Of a DNA stretch of 64,000 bases, positions 1-11,100 are shown one piece after another. The notes under the pieces are model-generated. The model did no database searches. It had not been told where the DNA came from and saw only the letters and a program-made list of their open reading frames with translations. The stretch is from Pycnopodia helianthoides (taxonomy: Eukaryota > Echinodermata > Asteroidea > Forcipulatida > Asteriidae), in the NCBI GenBank assembly GCA_032158295.1, contig CM063258.1:8760583-8824582 (forward strand), written 5' to 3'. The translations under genes were made by a program, and so were the position numbers. How positions within the stretch are numbered: position 1 is the first letter of the stretch; each line of letters starts with the position of its first letter.

Positions 1-240
1 CAAAAAGCTTCCACTCCCCTAATGATACCTAAGGGAATCCCCAGTATTAGACACATATTGGATGCATACGAGTATAATATAGCAGAGTATAATCACGAGG
101 TCAAATATACGCTGTTTCATTTCACCTGGCTTCCCCTCCTGAAATGGAACAGTCCAGATTTCAACTACACATAGTGAATATATTCTGCTATGTTGTATGA
201 ATAAAATCCATCCCATATTTCTTTTACCTACCTCACACAT
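1..240. mobile_element. foldback repeat, TGGAACAGTCCAGATTT family
   Basis: Shares the motifs GAAATGGAACAGTCCAGATT, AATCACGAGG and TATAGCAGA with 18200-18345, where the two arms of the palindrome are better preserved. Two diverged copies of one small non-autonomous element. Confidence 0.6.
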
Positions 241-389
241 ACATCCTTGTCAGTTGAAATTGTTCATATAATTCTTCATTTCATTTCAACAATAAATACT
301 ACAAAGTTTTGAACATTTTATGTATAATTTATTTCAACAATAAGGTATTAAACGGCTGATAAAGACATAGCTGGAGATGTTTATGCCCT

Positions 390-674
390 GGGCCCAATTT
401 CCTAGCGCTGCTTAATGGTAAGCAAATTTTCGTGCTTACTGTAGCAGAATAATTTGCTTAAACGTAAGCGTACTTGAAATGTAAACAAGAAAATTGGGCA
501 GCCAGCTTGTGCATTCACGATGGATTTGCATTGTTATACCAGTCATTTTCATACAGTAAGCACTGGAAGGTTAGCATGCCTTTTTCGTTCGCTTACGGTT
601 AGCAGCGCTATGAAATGGAAAGTCGCTCAGTAAGCACCAAATCGGCCGTTAAGCAGCTCTATGAAATTGGGCCC
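390..674. mobile_element. GGGCCCAATTTCAT foldback MITE, variant copy
   Basis: Begins GGGCCCAATTTCCTAG and ends GCTCTATGAAATTGGGCCC, with internal GCTTA/TAAGC inverted motifs. It may be two nested copies, since a second arm (GCAGCGCTATGAAATGG) lies inside. Confidence 0.75.
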
Positions 675-820
675 AGTTGGCTGAAGAGCGTTCTGCGTTC
701 CTAGCCATACGCATACCAGCTTCTGAGCGTGCACTAATGACATGCAACGCAACCAATACATACAGTACTCAATGCAAAATTTAGTAGTACACGCGAAGCA
801 CAGCCTCAAAGAGTCCCAAG

Positions 821-846
821 AGTCCTATATTGATCAATATAGGACT
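821..846. repeat. perfect 26-bp palindrome
   Basis: AGTCCTATATTGA is followed directly by its reverse complement, with no spacer. It is AT-rich in the centre around TGATCA. Function unknown. Confidence 0.9.
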
Positions 847-1014
847 TCTATACTAAATTTGTGCGTGTTGGATTAGTATACATGGCAAAATAAAGTGCGA
901 CAAGTGACGCGTTGTCCACCAATCAAATGACAAGGATCTAGTGTGATGTATACAATGATCAAAAATCTGAACGAACAACATTTAGAAAAAGGGTCCACTA
1001 AAATCTAAAGGCAC

Positions 1015-1330
1015 ACACACCCTTGCGGGGACTTTTACACAGTGGAACAGAGGTCCCCAAAAATTGTTTTCTAATCTGGACCTATTGTCCCTTTAGTTGT
1101 GAGTCATCATGAATGTCACCACCAACTCACACAAGTGTGTAATGACCTCCAATCGTGGACCCTCCTTTGTTCATTTGTTCAACTCTTTGTCCTGACAAAC
1201 GTGGACCCCATTGTTTTCCTTTGTGATAGCAAACGTGGACCTATTGTCCCTTTTGTTGTAAGTCCTCGGTTTGAATGTCACTACAAACTCACACACGCAC
1301 ATGTGTGTAACCCCATAAATAGCTTTAAAA
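1015..1330. repeat. repeat with internal direct duplication
   Basis: The segment at 1077-1146 (GGACCTATTGTCCCTTT...ACTCACAC...GTGTGTAA) recurs at 1239-1315. Related GTCCTCGGTTT and GGGGAC motifs recur near 8340-8600, 23043-23275, 26990-27090 and 63541-63680, so this is a dispersed family. Confidence 0.6.
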
Positions 1331-1724
1331 ACAGTTGAATAAAGTCACAGTGACTTAACATGCAATCTTTTGGTATGTAGATTTTTAAATAATATACCCC
1401 CTTCTGGGCATTACTACCCCAGCTGAGGATAAATACAGCCTCAAAAAAGAATACTGTTCTATTTAACACCTGCCCCCCCCCCCTCAAACTGGTCCCCCCC
1501 TCTCAAAATTAAAGGCACGGGGAAAAAAATCAAAAGGGAAATAATTGCGCCAACATACGTATGTCTTTTTTTTAAGTTAAATTACAAACAATATTGCATA
1601 GCAAATTCAATTGCCATGGAAACCAGTCGTAGGCATGACACATCAATTGATGTCTATGTTGATAACTTGTTTCTGCTAAGCCGCACTCAACAGGGAACCA
1701 GTCAGAAGTTGTATTACTTCCAAT

Positions 1725-1900
1725 TAAATTTTGGCCGGTAGCCTGGTTCTGCTTAGCAGATTAATGCGGGTTTGCTCAGGACCTATTTTCATGGAAGTGC
1801 TTACCGTGGAATTCTGCGCTGGCAGTCCAAAGTATCACGCGCTTTTACACGACGGTGTAACGCAAAATTCTGCGGGTAAGCAGAGCCATGAAATAGACTG
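1725..1900. mobile_element. degenerate GGGCCC-type foldback MITE
   Basis: Shares GGAATTCTGCGCT and GGTAAGCAGAGCCATGAAAT with the complete copy at 62884-63134. The terminal GGGCCC sequences have decayed. Confidence 0.55.
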
Positions 1901-2729
1901 TGTAAGTCTCGTGCGAATTTGAAAAAACCGGGACCATTGTGGTCCCAACCATATGGAGTTTTAAATAGGTGGAAATTTGTTTTGTTATTTATTTTAGTTG
2001 AAAGTAGTTTATGGCCATGAAAATTATATATGTTGTTGGAAATGTAATACTAAATGACAAACAATATGAAAGTTAAATCAATTGAACAAAAGAACGAAGA
2101 GAAGCCCAAAAAAGACTTTACCACCAATTCTGGTTACTTGTAAAAAATTTAAATTGTTGCCCAACTGATTGTTATGTTGTCATGAAACCTATGTGATGGG
2201 CGCACAAATTCGGGCGTGATTGGCGAATGGGATTTTCTAAAAAATAAGCATCCTCGTCCAAAGTTTTAAATTTGTTTTGAGTTTATTTTAACAAAATTTT
2301 TGTATTATATAAAAATTGAAATTTTTATTTATAACCAGTTGCTATGGGTAATTTTTAATGTTCAAGAATTTTGTATAAATATAATTTAAAAAGAAGAAAT
2401 GATTTCATAGAGAAATACAGTCATCGTTCCAGTGGTTTTCTTGTTTTCGATATGCGCGAGACTTGCACAGTCTATTGGGGGAATATTGTGAACTTGCACA
2501 GCACAGGCAGCCGCTTCAGTACCAAACACAGTTTACCAGCCACATTTTGACACACTTGTTGTAAATTACCTGCAGCTGGCTCCCTGCTTATTTTCTTCCT
2601 AGCCATCTCTTCCTTAAAGATTCCGTTTTGTGATGCGCTCATTTTCCAATAGATAGAGTCCTTATGAAAATGGAAAAACAATTCAGGAAATGCCTCGGGT
2701 TAAAGCGAAGTTAATTGCCACTGAGTTGG
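1901..2729. other. AT-rich non-coding stretch
   Basis: No coding signal or recognisable repeat seen. It lies beyond the 3' end of the DENND1 gene. Confidence 0.6.
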
Positions 2730-3020
2730 ATACCCTTCAAATGCAATGCTGGTCAAAATGTAAAAAAAACGTTCGATGACGTCAAATTCTAAATATATGG
2801 TCTGCACATTTTTGTACAGGGAATTTTCAGTCCTTTCCTAAAATTGTAATGATATTCCATCAAAACGGCATTGAATTTTACACCTTTTGACTGGCGCAGA
2901 AATTCCTCTTTGGAATGTATGCACCCCTTTTGTTTGTTGTGTCCAATGACGGCGCGTTTCAAATAAAATGAAAACTTACACCGTTTTTAAGGTGGAGTTA
3001 GTGACCTCACCAACATTCTT
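2730..3020. mobile_element. dispersed repeat shared with 11680-11990
   Basis: Shares GATACCCT.CAA.TGCAAT, GATATTC.ATCAAAA.GGCATTGAATT, CTTTTGAC and TCCTCTTTGGAATGTA..C with 11680-11990. A non-autonomous element of about 300 bp. Confidence 0.7.
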
Positions 3021-3454
3021 GAGGACTCTATCTAGTGGAAACTGAGTTTGACCATGGAGACCCTCTCCAAGCGATTTTTGAAAGGGTCAGATTGAAAACA
3101 ACGGGAGAAAAGGAACATTTCTGTATAAAGGGTCACAATCAATCGAGGACAACTCAAATGACCACACGATATTAAATCATAACTTAAATACCAATCTACA
3201 TGCTCTGCATACTTCAACAAGAGTCATTAATGATTTTTATACAGCACTAAAAACAATTTGGAGGAGATTAGATAAACCAGGTTAGTTTTCTATACAATGC
3301 CTGCATTGCATTCCCTTGGGTCAGGATTCCAGTCCCACTCAAGGGTATCAGGTAGAATTTATGATAAACGGAGATTAAGAGATTATCTTCTGGGGATAAA
3401 AGGTTAATGCTGATTTTTTTTCCAGGCAGTTTTGCTATAATAGGCCACTATTAT

Positions 3455-3530
3455 TCCCACACATTAATCCGGAGGTCCAAGGTTCAAATCCTGCTTTAGT
3501 CAAACTTTCTTTGTTCACCCCAAAACTTGC
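3455..3530 (+). mobile_element. fragment of tRNA-headed foldback element
   Basis: Carries TTAATCCGGAGGTC, the B-box-like GGTTCAAATCC and TTTGTTCACCCC, the 3' half of the tRNA-like arm seen complete at 59530-59640. Confidence 0.7.
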
Positions 3531-3544
3531 TTATCAAACTTACT

Positions 3545-3782
3545 GACAAAGCCTAAGCCAGAGCCTAAGCCAGAGTCTCAGCCAGAGCCTAAGCCAGAGT
3601 CTCAGCCAGAGCCTCAGCCAGAGCCTAAGCCAGAGCCTAAGCCAGAGCCTCAACCAGAGCCTCAACCAGAGCCTCAGCCAGAGCCTAAGCCAGAGCCTCA
3701 ACCAGAGCCTCAGCCAGAGCCTCAGCCAGAACCTCAGCCAGAGCCTAAGCCAGAGCCTAAGCCAGAGCCTAAGCCAGAGCCA
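3545..3782. repeat. 12-bp tandem repeat, AGAGCCTAAGCC
   Basis: About 19-20 units of CAGAGCC(T/A)AAGC-type sequence with TAAGCC/TCAGCC/TCAACC variants. On the minus strand it gives a meaningless Leu-Trp-Leu-Arg frame. The same motif occurs as short runs at 37285-37325 and 49265-49325. Confidence 0.92.
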
Positions 3783-3989
3783 TGATCTCAAATTTGGCCA
3801 TAGATTTGAAGACATCTTGTAAACTCCAATTCAACTTTAAATGTAACCAGACCAAGGTTGGCAGGGCAGAATATTCAAACCCCTTTTGGTAAAAGGAACA
3901 TTTGGATCCATTATAATGAACAAGGATTCATTAAAATGAACACAAGGAACAAGACAAACAAAGGAACATCCTGAATGGATAGAACTTAG

Positions 3990-4280
3990 CCCAATTTCAC
4001 AAAGCTGCTTAGCACAGAAAAATCTTGCTTAGCAGAAACAGGCTACCAGCCAAAATACCAGGTAATGTATATCGTTTGTGACTGGTTCCCTGCCACTTTT
4101 TGCTGAGCAGAAAAATGCTCTAAGCATGATTTTCTGCTGAACAGCTTCATGAAATTGGGCCCTGCTAGCCATACGAATCTGTTAAGCGCAAAAATATTGT
4201 GCTTAGCAGCAGATGTTACCAGCCAAACCACGGCGTTGTGTGTATTTATTTGACTTGTTCCCTGCTAACTTTTTTATAAT
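3990..4280. mobile_element. GGGCCC foldback MITE plus adjoining half copy
   Basis: One copy ends ATGAAATTGGGCCC at 4162, with GCTTAGCA/TGCTGAGCA arms. A second partial copy with TTACCAGCCAAA follows directly. Confidence 0.7.
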
Positions 4281-4329
4281 GAAAAAAACTGCCTACTCAG
4301 GAAAATATCAACCTTCGGTAATGATCCTT

Positions 4330-4465
4330 GTATCCCATAACAGTAATGAATGCTAATATTTGTTGTACAAAAAGAAACCAAACTGTTTCTCCTACCAGCC
4401 TTGGTTTGGTCACGTCGTTGATTTTAATAGGAGAAAGTCAAGATGGCTACACCGTGATAAAGTTG
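4330..4465. mobile_element. dispersed repeat shared with 27860-27985
   Basis: Both contain AATG(A/C)TAATATT, a CC(A/T)GCCT(T/C)G(A/G)TTTGGT segment and TCAAGATGGC(T/C)AC. Two diverged copies of one element. Confidence 0.6.
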
Positions 4466-4969
4466 TATAAGACGGAACTGAAGCTTAAGGCATGGTTTCA
4501 AAAAATGGCCGACGAAAGAGAGGTCTGTATCTAAACATGAAAAAAAGTATGGTCTCCTCATTAAAAAAATGATACTCAGGATTCATTTCTGTTGTTGTAC
4601 ATGACAAGAAGGCTGCAGCATGAAGCAGGGCCCTGTTTCTGCTAGTTGGTGGGTTACCAGCCAATAGCCACATAAATTACACAGCAATGTGGCTGGTCAT
4701 GGGCGTACGGCCCAGGGGCAAGACAGGGGCATGCACAGCAAGAAGAGAGAAAACAATTGGACAGAGAAAGCAAAAAAACAACAACCTTGTAACCAGTACT
4801 AGAAATTGGTACTCATGTTTTTATGGGAGTAACATTTCAGGCAAATCAACCCCTCAGCCCCCCTTAACCAATACGCCCATGTGGCTGGTAACCCATTTCT
4901 AAGCCAGACTTTCAGCTTGGGCAACGGTCTAAAAGCCAAGAGTCTAAAAAAAAAAACTAGATATGCGGA

Positions 4970-5146
4970 GAAAATACACCCCCACTTTATTGAATCTTTA
5001 CAGATAAATATTTCTTATCGGGGACACCTTACAAGGAATGGGTCAATACAGGTTTCATAGATAAAGATACTTGCCAAGGGTGAATAGTGCATAGTGCAGC
5101 ATCGTCGTCCTTGTATGGTGTTACTTTTTCCACGTCGGGCTCGTTA
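4970..5146 (-). CDS. possible DENND1 terminal exon with 3' UTR
   Basis: A strong acceptor (TTTTTCTGCCGACAG) precedes 5146. In the phase left by the 9020 exon it reads VTSPTWKK then stop (5121-5123). AATAAA lies on the minus strand at 4986-4991 with G/T-rich sequence beyond it, as in a polyadenylation site. A competing frame stays open longer ([15 protein letters not shown] onward) but needs another entry phase. Neither clearly resembles the vertebrate C-terminus, so this may instead be an unrelated exon or chance. Confidence 0.35.
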
Positions 5147-8100
5147 CTGTCGGCAGAAAAACACAAACAGTATCAATTAGGATGATAATCTCCACCCGTA
5201 TTTAATGATGAAAGCAGATTCAAATCCATGCTAAGGTTGTCGACTTCATAGTTCAGGCACGTAGGAAGCGGTACGGCCTCCCAACATTTTCTATTTATTT
5301 ATTGATCGATTTTATGATTTTTCTTTTATATCTTGTCTCCTTTTTTCTTTACATCCTGAATTTTTTAGAACATTTTATGCGTAAGCAAAATAGAAGAATA
5401 CAAATACTTGCAGCTCACCCCTTGAGCGGCATCGACGACCGGGTCGCCTTGTACCCAGATTCAGGACATTTAGGCATTTTTCCAGATTGAAAACAATCTT
5501 CCTCTTCTTTGAAAAAGAAATACTAGCCCGGCGCAAATTGTCTAGTAAAAACTTGCAGTGGGCTAGTAAACGCCACTTCTTAACTTGCCCTGTGGGCTAC
5601 TAAGACCTGGCCAACCTCCTTGTTTAGAATGCTCATATTTCTTCCTTTTCAGATGTGAACGATATGTCTTAATTTATTTTTGAGTATTAATGCAACTTCC
5701 TTTGACCTTTAAAGCCCTGTACACTATTTAAAGGCCCTGTACACTATTGGTAAGATTGAAAAACACAATGTTCACAGATTCACACATAACTTACATGATT
5801 TAAAGTAAGTAATGGTAGAAAGGTTCCTTTAAATATTTCTGCCTGAAATGCTATCGTTTCTGAGAAATGAGTAAAACAATAGTAATTATCGCGCACGATA
5901 ATTTGAAAAAACAGAAAACACATAAGATCTCTTTTCACTATTTTCTCGTGACCTCAATGACCAATTAAGCTCAAATCTTTCACAGGTTTGTTTGTTCATG
6001 CATATGTTTAATCACACAAAATGTGGACACTGATTTTGAGCTGTTACCAAAAGTGTACAATACCTTTAAAGGCAAAGTATACCTTTTGGGAGCCGTGAAA
6101 CTGTTTTAATCCTGTATAAATGTAGACATTACATATACAATAAAACTAACCTGTGAAAATTTCATTCTAAAAGGTGGCAGCGTTTTTTGCGATAAAAATC
6201 TGGAGCGGTTATGTCCACGCAGGAAGAATAACCCGTAATCGGAATACACAATCTGAGAAACGTTTCATGCAGAAACGTTTCAGATTGAAATGTTTATTAA
6301 TCCTTCTCTCTTAAACCACATTCCTTGGAAGGGAATTGTTTCTCAACATGTTACACATTATCAACAGCTGCAGCCAGCGCTTCCTACCAAGTAAATTTTT
6401 ATGGCCATTTGTTTATGGAGTAATTACCAAAACGTATACCCTCCCTTTAAATTGGCTGGATCACTACCGTTGATAAATCAGAGAGATACATTAATGACAA
6501 TACATGTTTTAAATCTGGGCTGCTAAAACTACTTGGGGGCAAGCAAAACAAACAGTTTCTTAGCCCGGTGGGCTACTTTAGAAAAAGCCTTGAAGCGCAC
6601 GGCCTGTTCCCTTTTTATTTTTCAAGTTTCTGATTCAGTACGCACATAGAATCTACTTCAGGCTTTCCATGGTGAAGTCATGAATATTAACATCCTCTCA
6701 ATATTTTCGCTTCACTCAAACCTCAACGGGGTTCAGCCGCTTTCATGAGGAAATCCGATTATGTCGGCCTGCAGAAAACTGCTTTTCCATGTTGAAAAAA
6801 AAACCTCATCGAATCCACCAACAAATATGTGTTTTCAAATCCTTTAATACCGCATTTCAAGTTAGACATGAAATGCACTGAAGCTGCAGCCCTCCGGTTT
6901 GGATTTCGGATCCTGTATGCATGACAACTGTTTGAGGATTTCTGTGGTCAAACCATTTATAACACTCAAAAAGAGGGGTCAAAAGTATTATTTCATTTAA
7001 TGTGCTTATTTATTTATGTATTTATTTATTTATACATTTATTTATTTATTTATTCACTCGTTTTTATTAGAATGCTGCAGCCTGGTCGCAGCTAGTGAGC
7101 TAGTAAAAAAATACGCAACCTGTGTGTAAAACGTTGTTTAGTTCACATGAAAGTATCATACATGCTGGTCAACATTTATACAGGAAAAAAAAACCATAAC
7201 AATATAAGGTGTGAATGTGCACGGAAGACCGCTGATGTAAAAAATTAAAGGAACGTTACAGAATTGGTTTTTGCTAACAAAACAGTTGCTGGCAGTGTAA
7301 GCACTTTATGTAATCCACCATATACATAAACTGACAAATGTAGACGTTTGAGATCGATCGGCCATCTGGGTCACGAGAAAATAGTGAAAAACCGATTACA
7401 CATTTGCATGAAATCATATAGATTCATCAAATGAATAAAACGCTCACTGAGCGATAAACTCCAATCAGAAAATTAGTTTATTCATTTCTCATCAGATATG
7501 GCAATTCAGACAGAAATATTTCAAGGGATGTTTTCTACTATCATCATCATTAGACCGTGTAAGTTTTATGTAAATCTGTGATCAAAAAGTATATTTGACC
7601 AGTTTTTTTCTTACCAATTCTGTAATGTTCCTTTAAACATCTACTTGAACAAAAAAATTGTTAACACCTCCAAGTCTCTCATTCCAACTCTATTAAATCC
7701 AACCGAAGCGAACCTTAGAAGTCCACAATAAAGCCAGGTTTTGACTACAAATTATTTCCTCTATTATAATGTAAAGGAAAAATGTCTCATATTGCAAAAA
7801 GTGGCTCCACATACCTTGCAGGAGAAAATATTGAGCGCACTGAGACGCCCATCGGGCGTGATAAAGCACTGTATAACAACTACGTATTATTAATATTTGA
7901 TATTATAAAATCATGAACTTGTGCGCATGCCGCCGAGAATTTTGCAGAGAAGGGAAATTTACTCCAAAATGTCTGACAGCAATCTGGTACACCTCAAAGT
8001 CTCTTATTCAAGCTCTTTCAAATCCAACCGAATGGAACCTTAGAAGTCTGCAATATAACGCCAGGTTTTGACGACAAATTATTTCTGTGTGTAGCCTTGG

Positions 8101-11100
8101 GGCTCCAATTTCATGTAAATCAATGTTTCTCCGGTCCGCCAACTCTGTCACTAATCATTTTCTTAAAGCTGTACGAAAGAAATTCTTTCAAGACATTTTT
8201 CTCTCCGGCGAATATTCACAGATGATGCAGTTTTAAAAAAGGAAAAAAATATATACAAAAACTGCAACATCCCAGAATTGTTTGTACATGGCTGATGGAC
8301 ATGAGCTAATGTCAGTCTTGGCAATAATTCATTTTTACTTTTAATTAACTACGGATCCCCTTTGTTAAAGTCCTCGGTTTGAATGCATAGACATGATTTC
8401 ATTTTCACTACCTTATGGAGACCGAGAACAAAACAGTAGATAACAAAGAGTCTCCATAGGGAAATTCTAAAGACTGGGCTGCTCCACGAGGAATTTTGTG
8501 TACAAAGTCTATGGGAGATTCTTAACTACAGGGACAAAGGAAAGAACAAAAGATGTCTCCACAGGGATGCAAAAAATAGAATGGGTGTTCAGACGCATAC
8601 AGGGACCTCCTGATGTCATTGACAACGTTTTTTTTACACAGTGCCACCAGCGTCATTACGCTAGAAGTTCTTAGAAAATCGGGGACATTTTGTCAAGTAA
8701 GACACATTTTATATTTCCTAAGTATTAATCATTCCAAACTTTCAATACTAGTTTTTTTCTGTTGAATTTAGTTTGTAGAAGGTAAAGAAGGTAAAATGCT
8801 TCTTGCCGCTTAAAATATATTGTTCATGTTGCTCTTTAACATGTTATCATCCGGCAGTAAATTATCTCAGGATCTTAACAATCACTACCAGAGCTCCGTA
8901 AAAATGGGATCACGTAAAGAAAAAAAAAAATAAGAAAAACAAAAATCAAACCTTAATGAATGCAAGCCAGAAAAAGAACAAATCAAACATTTAATCGAAC
9001 ATTTAAAGATGAAACTCACCTCCCTGACGTTGGATTGAGACGAGGTCAGCGAACGGATCTTTGGAACCAGCTGCAGCCTGAAACGGGTTCCCCGCTGATG
9101 CAGCAGGCTGCATCACCGCGGCATGCTGAATTTGGGAGTGCACCTGGTACGGGCCGAGTGTCTGTTTCGCCGGTAGCCTGTCCTGGGCACTCGACGCCGG
9201 GACCAGGTTCATGGTTTGTCTCGGTAAGGTGTTGGCTGGACAGAGTAGATCGGGAAGGGTGCTCGCGGGAGGCTGCTCTACCAAGACTTGTTGATTGGGG
9301 TTCCTGCCGGCGCTGTAACTCTCTAGGTTCGGGCTGCTAGTGGTCGCTCTTAGACCCGGCACGCAGAGATGATGCGTGGACGACGACGCCCTGTCTTGGT
9401 CGACAGAGGGCGGCACACCAAAGTTGAGTCCATAATCGGACAGGAGGGTCGTCGCCGACATGTTCCGCGGGAGCTCCTCCTGCATGTAGGACATTCCGTG
9501 GGCATTATTGTTCACGTGGACCGATTGGAAGGCAAGGGTGTTGTCCTCGCAGTCGACGCCCAGTGGATTCTGCAACGCCGTCGATCCGTCAGCCGGAGAC
9601 TGGGTCTCGGCCCTATTCTCGTTAGCGATATCAATCAATGTTTCGTTGGGTGCGTGGCCTGTCCGCCGTTCACGCCGTGGAGGGATGGGCGGGGAGGAAT
9701 GAGTGGACGTAGAACCTTCTTCCGTCGTGGCATGGGAACTGGTGTTTCATCTGTCGATAGCTTCTAAAGGATTCAATGAGAAATCAATAAAATTACAATT
9801 AAAAATGCCAAATTAACAAATATTCAGATTGTGGTAACACGATGTGTATGAATCTATCACTGGGGAAAAATTGATTACCTTTAATTCTGAAAGTTCTCTG
9901 GTTACAATAGAGAAGCCACAACCATAAAACTCCTGATATGAATCATGCACAAAATCATGTTTTCATCCATTTCTCTATTAAAAAAATGTAATTTTCACAG
10001 TATGTTTGCATGGTGTGTGCAAGTTGAAAACAAGTAATAAACCACGAGGTAAACTGACCGAGTGAATCTTAAAATAGTTTGGGGTTCAACAAAAAGAAAA
10101 ATTGACTAGAGCGAGACTTAAACGTCTGAATTAACGTCCCGGCACTCTACCAACTGAGCTATCTTACCTTGGCACTCTCCCTATTTTGTAAATATCTTTG
10201 TTCGGGGTGCCAGTCAGAAGTCATACAGTCAGTTTCCCTTGTGGTTTATTACTTGATATTTGAAATAAAAAGTCGCATCCCCTTAAGGTGATCCCATTGC
10301 TGACACATCCCAGGTTGTATCGTAAACTTGGGTGTGATCAGATTGCGGTAACACCATGTGTATCTATCTACTATGCCCCTGTAGATATTGTTCGTTGAGA
10401 ACTTGTGTTGCTATTTAACCCTTTAAAGCATCTTGTTCTAAATGTCCATAGCGAAACGGCCGCAAGATTTGACCAACTTCCTCTCGAACGAGAGAGTCAA
10501 AGGTAAGGTATCAGATCGAATTGACATTTTCCAACGCTTCCCATGTTAACATAGAATCTACAACTCTTAAAACAAAACCATGTATTTTTTGTTTCTTAAT
10601 AATTTTCCCGACATTTTTTCTGAAATTAATGGGGCAAAATCTCAACAAGATTAGCAATGTCTGGGCGTATGGTGATGATTATACAGAAATGAACGGTCTC
10701 TAAAAGGTAAAAACTCCAAATTAACTCCCTCAAATTTCACACAAACAAACAACAAAATCCCTCACATCAAAATCGCATCAAATCAAAAATTACTAACCGG
10801 TCTTTCTATTGATTCCCTCGGTTAATACTTACTAATGTAAATGTGGGGATCGTTTTGAAATTAATTCCAAAGGAAGGGGAATCTGAATTAGTATCACATT
10901 AATATTCCACAGGTCCTCTTCGTTACAAAACTGAATGTTTTATTTAAGAGCCGGTATTCCCGAGGAACTTGCAAATAAGAACAGGGAGTCTGTGAAAAGT
11001 AAATTCGTAATTAAGAAAATCAAATGAGGCACAAAAAAAAAAAAAATTGAAGAAAATAAATGAATAAATAAATTTCAAACCAGCCTTGGGTTTTATTTAT

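Larger units (their letters stand above)
5523..6600 (+). mobile_element. CTAGCCCGG host repeat split by TTAA MITEs
   Basis: The left part (TTGTCTAGTAAAA, AACTTGCCCTGTGGGCTACT) and the right part (GGCTGGATCAC...GGGCTACTTTA) are separated by two TTAA elements at 5709-6450. Other copies are at 44966-45680, 57361-58110 and 62243-62885. Confidence 0.75.

Noticed and set aside
3540..3815. Minus-strand Leu-Trp-Leu-Arg repeat frame of 91 codons
   Set aside because: It is the translation of a 12-bp tandem repeat, with no start context, domain or neighbouring exon.
9003..9019. Stop codon directly after the DPF exon as the true C-terminus
   Set aside because: A consensus GTGAGT donor lies just before it, and no nearby polyadenylation signal is seen. 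Kept only as an alternative.
8960..9767. Plus-strand frames of 126 and 132 codons
   Set aside because: They lie antisense to the DENND1 tail exon and reflect its GC-rich composition. They have no recognisable domain.
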